From contig NZ_BOMN01000057.1 in NCBI RefSeq assembly GCF_016862215.1, positions 62,001-126,000 of the forward strand: DNA of 64,000 nt, written 5' to 3'. Both the position numbers and the translations under genes were made by a program. This document shows positions 1 through 7,332 of this stretch, in pieces; the stretch's first letter is position 1, and the number at the start of each line of letters is the position of its first letter. The notes below the pieces were generated by a model. It saw only the letters and a program-made list of their open reading frames with translations, did not search any database and was not told the origin of the DNA. The DNA comes from Winogradskya humida. GTDB taxonomy: Bacteria > Actinomycetota > Actinomycetes > Mycobacteriales > Micromonosporaceae.

Positions 1-725
1 TCGAGCAGGTGGTCGCGCATTGCGGCCACCTGCTCGCCGGTCACCCCGAGCTCCTTCACGTACGCCTCGACCGAGCCGTGCCGCGCCCGCAGGTCGTCGA
101 GGAACAGCAGCATGGCGTCCCTCGGGCAATTGAACATGTGGTACTTGTCGTTGATCACGTGCGGCCTGGTCCTGGTCAGGTATTCGGTCAGCGATGCCAT
201 GGACGCCTCGGTGAGCGCGTAGTCCTCGGCGATGTCGGTGTCCGAGACCCCGAGCAGCTCGAGGGTCAGCGCGCAGACCACGCCGGTGCGGTCCTTGCCG
301 GCCATGCAGTGCACGACCATCGGGGCGGCCTCGGGGCTCGCGATCAATGACAGTGCCGCAGCCAGCCCGTCCCGGCCGTCCTCCGCGAAGTTCAGGTAGC
401 GATCGGCCAGCCACCGCTCGTGCGGCGTGCCCGCGGGCTCCGGCACGGTCGCCCAGTCCACGTGCTCGATCACCAGGTTGTGATAGTCGAGCCCCTCCGA
501 CTCCGGCACCCGGCCGATCTCCTCGACCTCGTGCGCGCGGCGCAGGTCGATCACGCTGCGGATCCCCAGCGCGTCCCAGGTGACCAGGTCGTCACCCTTG
601 AGCCGGTGCAGCGAGTCGGAGCGGAACAGCCGCCGCCAGCGGACCGTCCGGCCATCGAGCCCGGCGTATCCGCCGACGTCCCGGAAGTTGTAGTTCGTGG
701 TGAATGCAAGACTCCGCGAGGTCAT
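1..725 (-). CDS. Tyrosine-protein phosphatase, PtpB-like (3' end cut by window edge)
   Basis: This gene reads leftward off the window edge, so its last residues are missing. The start region has the NFRDVGGY motif near residue 14. The catalytic loop HCMAGKDRTG lies at about residues 139-148, with the nucleophile Cys140 and the Cys-x5-Arg phosphate loop intact. This pairing is typical of the Y_phosphatase3 family, which includes mycobacterial PtpB and removes phosphate from phosphotyrosine or phosphoinositides. About 241 codons are visible, close to the usual 240-270, so little is missing. The ATG at 723-725 is followed directly by the family motif. It diverges from the cimA leader region. The substrate cannot be inferred from context. 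Confidence 0.88.
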   Translation of the reverse strand, partial: MTSRSLAFTTNYNFRDVGGYAGLDGRTVRWRRLFRSDSLHRLKGDDLVTWDALGIRSVIDLRRAHEVEEIGRVPESEGLDYHNLVIEHVDWATVPEPAGTPHERWLADRYLNFAEDGRDGLAAALSLIASPEAAPMVVHCMAGKDRTGVVCALTLELLGVSDTDIAEDYALTEASMASLTEYLTRTRPHVINDKYHMFNCPRDAMLLFLDDLRARHGSVEAYVKELGVTGEQVAAMRDHLL

Positions 726-798
726 GGACCCAACCTAATGTCTGCCGGCTCGCGTCCCGGAGTCTGGACTTCTGTCCCACAAAGCGGCAAGCAGTGGC

Positions 799-858
799 AT
801 GCTTCCGTACGTGACCCACCACTACGTGCTGATTATTCGCACCTTGCGCGCCGGCTGA
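799..858 (+). CDS. Candidate leader peptide with Val-Leu-Ile-Ile run
   Basis: This short open frame reads MLPYVTHHYVLIIRTLRAG and stops with TGA at 856-858. An in-frame GTG at 811 is an alternative start and would give 15 residues. The run Val-Leu-Ile-Ile (826-837) lies just upstream of mutually exclusive hairpins and an intrinsic terminator that precede cimA. Branched-chain residues in such a position are the hallmark of ribosome-mediated attenuation in ilv/leu operons. No strong Shine-Dalgarno is visible before either start, so translation could be leaderless. The coding claim is an inference from position and codon content. Confidence 0.6.
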   Translation: MLPYVTHHYVLIIRTLRAG

Positions 859-910
859 CGCTCCCCGCCGACGCGCAGACCTCCCGCATCCGCGGGGGGT
901 CTTTTGTTTT
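845..910 (+). promoter_or_regulatory. Attenuator: competing hairpins and intrinsic terminator before cimA
   Basis: Three pairings are visible. Bases 845-855 pair with 867-877 (10 of 11 positions). Bases 878-887 pair with 892-901 (9 Watson-Crick pairs plus one wobble) and are followed by TTTTGTTTT, which is a terminator. Bases 861-868 can instead pair with 892-899, which destroys the terminator. A ribosome stalled on the Ile codons at 832-837 would cover the start of the first hairpin and favour the antiterminator. This is the classical amino-acid attenuation layout. Confidence 0.65.
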
Positions 911-943
911 GGGTCTAAACAGTCCTCCGAAAGGAAGCTCGGC

Positions 944-2530
944 ATGGTCTACCAGGTGTTCGACACGACGCTGCGAGACGGCGGTCAACGCGAGGGCATC
1001 AGCTACTCGGTCGTCGACAAACTGGCCGTCGCGCGGCTGCTGGACGAGTTCGGCGTGGGCTTCATCGAGGGCGGCTGGCCGGGTGCGATGCCCAAGGACA
1101 CCGAGTTCTTCGAGCGGGCCAAGACCGAGCTGGACCTCAAGAACGCGCTGCTCGTCGCGTTCGGCGCCACCCGCAAGGCCGGCGTCGACGTCGCCACCGA
1201 CCCGCAGGTCAAGGCACTGCTCGACGCCGAGACCCCGGTGGTCTGCGTGGTCGCCAAGTCCGACATCCGGCACGTCGAGCGGGCCCTGCGCACGACCGGC
1301 GAGGAAAATCTCGCCATGGTCCGCGACACCGTCGCCCACCTGGTCGCCAACGGCCGCCGCGCGTTCGTCGACTGCGAACACTTCTTCGACGGCTTCCGCT
1401 ACGACCCCGATTACGCCGCCTCCGTGGTCCGCGCGGCCTTCGACGCCGGCGCTGAGCGCGTTGTCATGTGCGACACCAACGGCGGCATGCTCCCGTCGAT
1501 GATCACCGCGGCGATCAACGACGTGGTCGAGCGCGCCGGGGTCAGCCCCGACCAGCTCGGCATCCACTGCCAGAACGACACGTCCTGCGCGGTGGCGAAC
1601 ACCATCGCCGCCGTCGAGGCGGGCGTCGAGCACTTCCAGTGCACGGCCAACGGCTACGGCGAGCGTCCCGGCAACGCCGACCTCTTCGCCGTCGTCAGCA
1701 ACCTGCAACTCAAGCTCGGGCTGAAGGTCCTACCGGACGGATGCCTCGAGAAGGCGACGCGGGTGTCCACCGCGCTCGCCGAGATCGCCAACATCGCCCC
1801 CGACACCCACCAGGCCTATGTCGGGGCCGCTGCCTTCGCTCACAAGGCGGGGCTGCACGCGAGCGCGATCAAGGTGGATCCGCTGCTCTACAACCACGTC
1901 GACCCGTCGGTTGTCGGCAATGACATGCGGATCCTGGTGACCGAGATGGCCGGCCGCGCCAGCATCGAGCTCAAGAGCCGCGAGCTCGGGCTGGACCTGG
2001 CCGGCCATCCGGAAACCCTCACCGAGGTGACCCGCAAGGTCAAGGATCTCGAGGCGGGCGGGTGGTCCTTCGAGGCCGCCGACGCCTCCTTCGAGCTGCT
2101 GGTCCGCGACGTCCTGCCGGGCGCGGCCCTGGTGCGGCCGTTCACCCTGGAGTCCTACCGGGCGCAGGTCGAGCACCGCGAGGACGGCACGGTCGTGTCA
2201 GAGGCAACGGTCAAGGTACGCGTACGAGGCGAGCGCGTGATCGCCACCGCCGAGGGCAACGGCCCGGTCAACGCCCTCGACGAGGCCCTGCGCGTAGCCC
2301 TCTCCCAGCACTACCCGGAGCTCAAGGACTTCCAGCTCGCCGATTACAAGGTGCGCATCCTCGAAGGCTCCCACGGCTCCAACGCCATCACCCGCGTCCT
2401 CGTCGAGACCAGCGACGGCGCGCGCGACTGGACCACGGTGGGCGTACACGAGAATGTCGTCGAAGCCAGCTGGCGCGCCCTCACCGACGCCCTCACCTAC
2501 GGCCTCGCCCCCGCGCGAGCGAAGGTCTGA
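944..2530 (+). CDS. cimA: Citramalate synthase
   Basis: CimA condenses pyruvate and acetyl-CoA to (R)-citramalate, the first step of the threonine-independent route to 2-oxobutyrate and isoleucine. The 528-residue length fits. The HMGL-like barrel begins with FDTTLRDGGQREG at residues 6-18. A metal-binding stretch, AHKAGLHASA, lies near residue 305. The last ~130 residues form the LeuA-type allosteric domain, where isoleucine usually gives feedback inhibition. GAAAGGAA precedes the ATG at good spacing. It is transcribed alone behind the attenuator. A LeuA or homocitrate-synthase assignment is less likely because the N-terminus and the IEGGWPGAMPKD segment match the CimA branch. Confidence 0.92.
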   Translation: MVYQVFDTTLRDGGQREGISYSVVDKLAVARLLDEFGVGFIEGGWPGAMPKDTEFFERAKTELDLKNALLVAFGATRKAGVDVATDPQVKALLDAETPVVCVVAKSDIRHVERALRTTGEENLAMVRDTVAHLVANGRRAFVDCEHFFDGFRYDPDYAASVVRAAFDAGAERVVMCDTNGGMLPSMITAAINDVVERAGVSPDQLGIHCQNDTSCAVANTIAAVEAGVEHFQCTANGYGERPGNADLFAVVSNLQLKLGLKVLPDGCLEKATRVSTALAEIANIAPDTHQAYVGAAAFAHKAGLHASAIKVDPLLYNHVDPSVVGNDMRILVTEMAGRASIELKSRELGLDLAGHPETLTEVTRKVKDLEAGGWSFEAADASFELLVRDVLPGAALVRPFTLESYRAQVEHREDGTVVSEATVKVRVRGERVIATAEGNGPVNALDEALRVALSQHYPELKDFQLADYKVRILEGSHGSNAITRVLVETSDGARDWTTVGVHENVVEASWRALTDALTYGLAPARAKV

Positions 2531-2533
2531 CCG

Positions 2534-3271
2534 TCAGTCCCGCCTGGTCATCACTCGCAGGGTGATGGCCAGGCCGGCGACGCACCACACGCCGAGCACG
2601 GCGAAGGACAGTGCGGGAGCGCCCCCGGCCGGCGAGGTCAGGGTGTCGCGGACGGCGTTGGCCATGTGCTCGAAGGGCAGGAAGTGGTGTATCGCCTGGA
2701 GCCAGCCCGGCAGGCGGTCGGCCGGGAAGTTGATCGGTGAGAACATCAGCGAGATGAAGATGAGAGCCTGGCTGACCAGGTTGGTGATGGCCGGGGGCAG
2801 CGCGTAGGCCAGGGCGAAGCCGACCGTCGTCGACGTGAGCGCGACGAGCAGCATCGCGGGAACCACGAGCCAGCTGACGTGCAGGTGCAGGTCGAAGCGG
2901 AACACCGCCGTCACCAGCCCGAGGACCAGACCGGGCAGGCCCGTGACCAGCCACGTCGTCAGGTCGGCGGCGAGCACCGCGGTCCGGGGCACCGGCAGCG
3001 TCCGGTTGTAGGCGAACGTACCCTCGGACTTGGCCTCCGCCACGAGCTGCGGGGCCATGACCATCCCGATGGTGATGAGGCCGAGGGTGGGTGCGCCGGT
3101 GGAGAGGTACAGCGCGGTCGCCGGGTCCACCTCGGGCATCAGGTAGGCGAAGCCGATGACTATGCCCACGGCGAGGAACGTCTGGATGATCAGGAAGAGC
3201 GGGAGCAGGAAGCGCATGCGCAGCGCGGTCCAGCGTACGAGCAGCAGGTAGCTACGGAACCAGGACCGCAT
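2534..3271 (-). CDS. ABC-2 type transporter permease
   Basis: This 245-residue protein has about six hydrophobic segments, starting with one at residues 20-45 and ending with one near residues 215-238, as in ABC-2 exporter permeases. It overlaps the upstream ATPase gene by 20 bp and so is translationally coupled to it. With that ATPase and the divergent TetR regulator it forms a typical export module for a drug, lipid or peptide. Nothing in the sequence identifies the cargo. The gene ends 4 bp from the convergent stop of cimA. Confidence 0.85.
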   Translation of the reverse strand: MRSWFRSYLLLVRWTALRMRFLLPLFLIIQTFLAVGIVIGFAYLMPEVDPATALYLSTGAPTLGLITIGMVMAPQLVAEAKSEGTFAYNRTLPVPRTAVLAADLTTWLVTGLPGLVLGLVTAVFRFDLHLHVSWLVVPAMLLVALTSTTVGFALAYALPPAITNLVSQALIFISLMFSPINFPADRLPGWLQAIHHFLPFEHMANAVRDTLTSPAGGAPALSFAVLGVWCVAGLAITLRVMTRRD

Positions 3272-4154
3272 CGTGATTCCCTTCGGTGAGGCCGACGTAG
3301 ACGTCTTCGAGGCTTGCGGGGTTGAGCGAATAGCGGTCGGTGTGCTGCCCGGCCCAGGTCACGGCCGCCGCGGCGTCGGCGGCGGCGAGGGTGACGGTCA
3401 GCCGATCGCCTTCGCGCCGCGGGGTGTGCGCCCAGCCGGGGAGCGCCGGATCGGCCGGCGTGGACAGCGAGAGGTGCATCTCGCGCCCGGCGGCCAGCGC
3501 GGCCGGGGTGCCGGTGGCCACCACCCTGCCGTGGTCGAGGACGACGACGTGGTCGATGGTGCGTTCGGCCTCGGCGATGTTGTGGGTGACCAGGACAACC
3601 GCGTGCCCGGTCGCGGACAGTGCGCGGACCTGCTCCCACAGCAGACGGCGGCGCACCGGGTCGACGTCGTTGGTCGGCTCGTCGAGCATCACGAGCCGGC
3701 CCGGGACGACCACCGCCATGCAGAACGCCGTCAGCCGGCGGACCCCACCGGAGAGGCGCTCGGCGGGGGAGTCCGCCCACTCCTCGATGTCGAGAGCCGC
3801 GAGCAACTCCTTCGTGCGCCCGCGGACCTGTTTGCGGCCGCCCCCGCGCAACCGCCCGACGATCTCGATGGCCTGTCGCGCGGTGACGCCGGTCAGGGGT
3901 GCCTGGGCCTGGGGCTGGAACGAGCACACGGTCCGGGCCCAGGCGGCCTCGGCCACCGGGTCGCGACCGAGCAGCGTGATGCGCCCGGAGGTCGGGCGGA
4001 CCAGGCCGACAACCTGGCTGAGCAGCGTGGTCTTGCCCGCGCCGTTGTGCCCGAGCAGCCCGATCACCTGTCCCTCGCCGACGTCGAAACCGATGCCGTC
4101 GTTGGCCCGTACGCCCCGCCGGTAGGTCTTGGTCAGGTTCTCGATCGTCAGCAT
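3252..4154 (-). CDS. ABC transporter ATP-binding protein
   Basis: This 300-residue nucleotide-binding subunit has Walker A GHNGAGKT at residues 35-42, the signature LSGGVRR (Val replaces the usual Gln), Walker B LVMLDEPTNDVDP and the H-loop VTHN. It powers the permease encoded immediately downstream. The ATG at 4152-4154 is preceded by GAGGAG at about 7 nt. Two palindromes in the divergent intergenic region (4168-4199) suggest control by the neighbouring TetR protein. The C-terminal ~75 residues after the ATPase core are a typical DrrA-like extension. Confidence 0.92.
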   Translation of the reverse strand: MLTIENLTKTYRRGVRANDGIGFDVGEGQVIGLLGHNGAGKTTLLSQVVGLVRPTSGRITLLGRDPVAEAAWARTVCSFQPQAQAPLTGVTARQAIEIVGRLRGGGRKQVRGRTKELLAALDIEEWADSPAERLSGGVRRLTAFCMAVVVPGRLVMLDEPTNDVDPVRRRLLWEQVRALSATGHAVVLVTHNIAEAERTIDHVVVLDHGRVVATGTPAALAAGREMHLSLSTPADPALPGWAHTPRREGDRLTVTLAAADAAAAVTWAGQHTDRYSLNPASLEDVYVGLTEGNHDAVLVP

Positions 4155-4167
4155 TCACATACTCCTC

Positions 4168-4199
4168 GGTATTCGAATACCACTCAGTATCTGGATACT
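4168..4199. promoter_or_regulatory. Two adjacent palindromic operators
   Basis: GGTATTCGAATACC (4168-4181) is a perfect 14-bp palindrome. AGTATCTGGATACT (4186-4199) is a perfect 6+6 inverted repeat around TG. Both share GTAT(T/C)C half-sites and their centres are 18 bp apart. They lie between the ABC ATPase gene and the divergent TetR gene and are the obvious candidate operator. Confidence 0.7.
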
Positions 4200-4229
4200 C
4201 GGAAGAATGTCAACGGGTACGCTGGCCAC

Positions 4230-4814
4230 GTGACAGAGCGACTGACCCGGGCCGAGCAGCAGGCGCGGACACGCGAGAAGCTGCTGGACAGCGCGGAGAC
4301 GCTCTTCGGCGACAAGGGGATCCACCAGACGACGCTCGACGAGATCGCCGCGGCGGCCGGGCTCACCAAGGGCGCGATCTACGCGAACTTCGGCGGCAAG
4401 AAGGACCTGATCGCCGGGATCATGGCGCGCAAACTCGCCGAGGACGTGCCGATGCGGCCGCCGGCCTCGACGCAGGAGTGGATCCGCCGGCTCGGCGACG
4501 ACTGGGAGACCAACGCGCCCACGCCGGAGGTCCGCCGGTTCGCGATGGCGTTCCTGGAGCTGCTGCTGCACGGCCTGCGTGACCAGGACAGCCAGGACAC
4601 CCTGCAAAAATGGCTACAGACCGTCCGCGACTTCCACGTGCGTGACCTCGCGAGCTTCGACCTGCCGCTGCCGCCCGAGCAGATCGCCGCGCTGCTGGTG
4701 GCCCTCGACATCGGCGTCGCCGTGCAACACCTCGTCGACCCGGACAAGGTTCCGGTGCAGACCTACACCCGCGGCGTCGAAGCGGTGCTGCGAGAGGTCA
4801 AGCTGCGGGAATGA
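4230..4814 (+). CDS. TetR-family transcriptional regulator
   Basis: This 194-residue regulator has an N-terminal TetR helix-turn-helix at about residues 14-60, ending GAIYANFGGKKDLI, which is the classic recognition-helix region. The C-terminal ligand domain is diverged, as is usual. I chose the GTG at 4230 because the fold begins right after it and because a TACGCT -10 element ends exactly 6 nt upstream, which suggests a leaderless mRNA. It is divergent from the ABC exporter genes with twin palindromes between them, so it probably represses both. Its 3' end overlaps the convergent downstream gene by 17 bp. Confidence 0.88.
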   Translation: MTERLTRAEQQARTREKLLDSAETLFGDKGIHQTTLDEIAAAAGLTKGAIYANFGGKKDLIAGIMARKLAEDVPMRPPASTQEWIRRLGDDWETNAPTPEVRRFAMAFLELLLHGLRDQDSQDTLQKWLQTVRDFHVRDLASFDLPLPPEQIAALLVALDIGVAVQHLVDPDKVPVQTYTRGVEAVLREVKLRE

Positions 4815-5799
4815 CGATCGAGGCGATGACCGCGCGGTGATCGCTGTGCCGGGTGGTGTGCACGGAGACGTCGCTCACGCCGAGCCGCTTGTCGACAAGG
4901 ACGTGGTCGATGGTCACCGGCGGGATCGGATCGCCGTCGTACGGTCCCCACGTCCCGATCAGCCCCTCGCCGGTCGCCGCCGCCGCGTCGCGGTAGCCGT
5001 CCCCGATCAGGTCACGCAGCGGCTTGTGGTCCAGCGTCGAGTTGAAGTCACCGAGCACGATGCGCGCCGTGCCGTTCGCGTCAGGCCGCGGCTCGGCGGC
5101 CAGATCGGCACGCCAGTTGTTCTCCGCGGAGAGCGCGGACGGCGCTGCCGGGTGCGCGGACTCGACGATGAACGCGCGGCCGCCGGGCGGCTGGACGGTG
5201 CCGTGCGCCTGGTTGAAGCCACCGGCCACGTTGCGCTTGACGCCCGGGTCGGTGATCGGGAACCGCGAGTAGAGCCCCGACCCGCTCGCACCCCACTCAG
5301 CACCGAGCACGGAGTAGGGCAGCAGGTCGCCGAGCCCGGCTTTGGCCAGCGAGTCCACCGCCCCCGGGCTGAACTCCTGCAGCGCCAGCACGGACACGTC
5401 GTTGTCCCGGACGTAGGACACGATCTCCGCCGCGTCCGCCGTACCGAAAAGCATGTTCTGTGTCATGACCTGCAGCTTCACGCCGCTCTGCGGCCCGCGG
5501 TCATTGTCGGCGATCGCCCGTGGCAGCACGGAAAGCGCAAACAAAGCCGCCGTCACGACAGCTACGGCCCCCACCAGCCACCGCCGGGTCGCCAGCGCAA
5601 GCACCGCCGGCAACACCGACCAAGCCGCTATGTACGGCGTGAACGCGAACAGCTGCACCAGCGGCCCCCGCTCCCACCCACCCAGCCGGACCGCCGCCCA
5701 GCCGGCCCCGGGCAGCACCAGCACCCAGAGCACCACGAGCCAGAGGGTCCGCCGAACCCGCGCCGGCCTGGCCACAGGATCCGAACTGGTGATGGTCAT
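4798..5799 (-). CDS. Endonuclease/exonuclease/phosphatase-fold protein with N-terminal membrane segments
   Basis: This protein has 333 residues. Residues ~17-95 contain about three hydrophobic segments, so it is probably membrane anchored with the catalytic domain outside. The remainder is the DNase I-like fold: MTQNMLFG near residue 112, LALQEFSP, GDFNSTLDH near residue 248, IDHVLVD and the terminal SDHRAV. All the metal and catalytic Asn, Glu, Asp and His positions are present. Family members cleave nucleic acids, phosphoinositides or sphingomyelin, and the substrate here is unknown. It overlaps the convergent TetR gene by 17 bp, and its own downstream partner is not evident. Confidence 0.85.
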   Translation of the reverse strand: MTITSSDPVARPARVRRTLWLVVLWVLVLPGAGWAAVRLGGWERGPLVQLFAFTPYIAAWSVLPAVLALATRRWLVGAVAVVTAALFALSVLPRAIADNDRGPQSGVKLQVMTQNMLFGTADAAEIVSYVRDNDVSVLALQEFSPGAVDSLAKAGLGDLLPYSVLGAEWGASGSGLYSRFPITDPGVKRNVAGGFNQAHGTVQPPGGRAFIVESAHPAAPSALSAENNWRADLAAEPRPDANGTARIVLGDFNSTLDHKPLRDLIGDGYRDAAAATGEGLIGTWGPYDGDPIPPVTIDHVLVDKRLGVSDVSVHTTRHSDHRAVIASIVIPAA

Positions 5800-5852
5800 G
5801 GCGGCGACGGTATCCGCCCAGGGCCACCGTCACCGAGTAATCACGGCACAGG

Positions 5853-7262
5853 TCACATCAACCGGTACGGGTTGAAGTCCTGGGCCGCCATCAGGAACCA
5901 GGCCGTCGTGCCGACGTGCTGGCGGGGGAAATAGCCGAAGGCGAAGCCGGTGTCGAGGGGGCTCGTGGCCGCGACGATTCCGCCGTTGGTGGGCAGCGGG
6001 GTGCCGGTCCAGGAGCCGCCCTCGCCCGGCTGGGAGAGCTTGCCGTCCTGGGGGTCGCTGGTCCGGCCGACCGTCTGCCCCGCGCCGAGGGACTCCTGGG
6101 CCCGGACGGTATCGCGCAGCAGGTTGCGGGCACGGGCGGCGTCTCCCGGCTTGTCGCGCTGTCGCAGGGCAAGGGCGGTGTGGGCGTTTCCCTCCAGCCA
6201 GACCGCGTCGGTCTCGCCGCGGGCGTGGCTGCTGTAGGTGACGCCTGATACGTCGCGGTCGGTGGTCGAGAGGTTGGTGATCGCCCAGTCGACGGCCGTG
6301 TCGAAGCGTGGGTCGCCGAGGCCGAGAAGCTCCCAGGCCTGGACGTCCTCGGGGACGTTGCCGGTGTTGACCTCGTTCGGGTCCTCGTCGTCGAGGCCGC
6401 CGAGCGTGCCGGACCAGAAGTGGCCGGCGCTGCGGTTCCACATGGTGCGGACGAAGGTGGCGGCGACCTCACGGCGTACGGCCCAGGTCTTGTCCTTGGT
6501 GAGCTTCAGGAGCAGGTCGAAGAGGGCGTACGCGTCGATGTTGTGCTCGGTCGACGCCCAGCGCTGCACCGTCTCGCCGTCGGCCTGCACCCCGCCGTGG
6601 TAGCCGCCGCAGCGGTACGGCGAGCGCTGCTCCGCGATCCACCGGCCCAGGGCGATCGCGCCGTCGAGGTACTTGGCGATCCGGGTGTCGACGTAGAGCT
6701 GCGCGAGCGCCAGCCCGGCCCAGGCCTGGTCGCCCGTGGACGAGCCGCTGAAGCCGAACGGCCACAGGTGTGCCGCCTTGCCGTCCGCGCGTTTGAGGCC
6801 GGGGAAGTACGCGCCGTCGTCGCCGTAGAAACGCATCGGGCCGGCGGCGTACGCCTGGCGCAGCCGCCCGTCCTCGTACGTTTCATCATGGTCCTGGGCC
6901 CACAGCAGTGCGTCGCCGACCAGCCGGGCCCGGCGAACGTTGGCGACCGTCGGGTTGGCCAGGTAGGCGAGCACCGTCAGCGCGTTGTCGTAGACGAACG
7001 CGGTGGTCAGCAGCTCGGATTCGTTGTTGTAGCTCTGCAGCAGCCGCGGTTCGCCACCCGTGACGTACGCGTCCTGCACGACGTCGAGGTAGTGGTAGGC
7101 CCGCCCGACCGGCTCGGTGAGCACGGCGTCGGTGACGTTGCGGGGGGCGTACGCGTTGAGCGCCGCGGCCTCCGGGGCCAGCCTGGGTGCCGCCGCGGTC
7201 CGGGGCGCGGGAAGTGCGCGGCGGTCGAACGTGGCGGCGGAGGCGGTGAGATTCGTGGGCAT
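5853..7262 (-). CDS. (alpha/alpha)-barrel, six-hairpin glycosidase-like protein of unknown specificity
   Basis: I do not recognise a named enzyme. The 469 residues have repeated helical-hairpin motifs typical of the (alpha/alpha)6 toroid superfamily: LLTTAFVYDNALTVLAYL, STEHNIDAYALFDLLLKL and AVWLEGNAHTALAL. Acidic and aromatic residues sit at the barrel rim. No convincing signal peptide is visible. Residues 1-50 are low-complexity Ala/Pro-rich, so a twin-arginine or other signal is unlikely and the protein may be cytoplasmic. It lies alone downstream of the M16 peptidase pair and is separated from it by a terminator. It may hydrolyse or bind a carbohydrate, but this is only inferred from the fold. 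Confidence 0.6.
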   Translation of the reverse strand: MPTNLTASAATFDRRALPAPRTAAAPRLAPEAAALNAYAPRNVTDAVLTEPVGRAYHYLDVVQDAYVTGGEPRLLQSYNNESELLTTAFVYDNALTVLAYLANPTVANVRRARLVGDALLWAQDHDETYEDGRLRQAYAAGPMRFYGDDGAYFPGLKRADGKAAHLWPFGFSGSSTGDQAWAGLALAQLYVDTRIAKYLDGAIALGRWIAEQRSPYRCGGYHGGVQADGETVQRWASTEHNIDAYALFDLLLKLTKDKTWAVRREVAATFVRTMWNRSAGHFWSGTLGGLDDEDPNEVNTGNVPEDVQAWELLGLGDPRFDTAVDWAITNLSTTDRDVSGVTYSSHARGETDAVWLEGNAHTALALRQRDKPGDAARARNLLRDTVRAQESLGAGQTVGRTSDPQDGKLSQPGEGGSWTGTPLPTNGGIVAATSPLDTGFAFGYFPRQHVGTTAWFLMAAQDFNPYRLM

Positions 7263-7273
7263 GAGGCCGTCCC

Positions 7274-7316
7274 AAAACTGCGGGGGCCACCGCCGATCCC
7301 GACGGTGGCCCCGCAG
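7274..7316 (-). terminator. Intrinsic terminator of the M16 peptidase operon
   Basis: Read on the minus strand, a 14-bp GC-rich stem with one bulged base (arms at about 7303-7316 and 7278-7292) is followed by TTTT and GGGAC. It lies between the end of the second M16 gene and the next minus-strand gene. Confidence 0.7.
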
Positions 7317-7332
7317 CTTAACCCACCTTCTT

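Noticed and set aside
3273-4229. Upstream extension of the TetR frame to 3273
   Set aside because: It lies antisense to the ABC ATPase gene. The HTH domain starts at 4230 and has its own -10 element.
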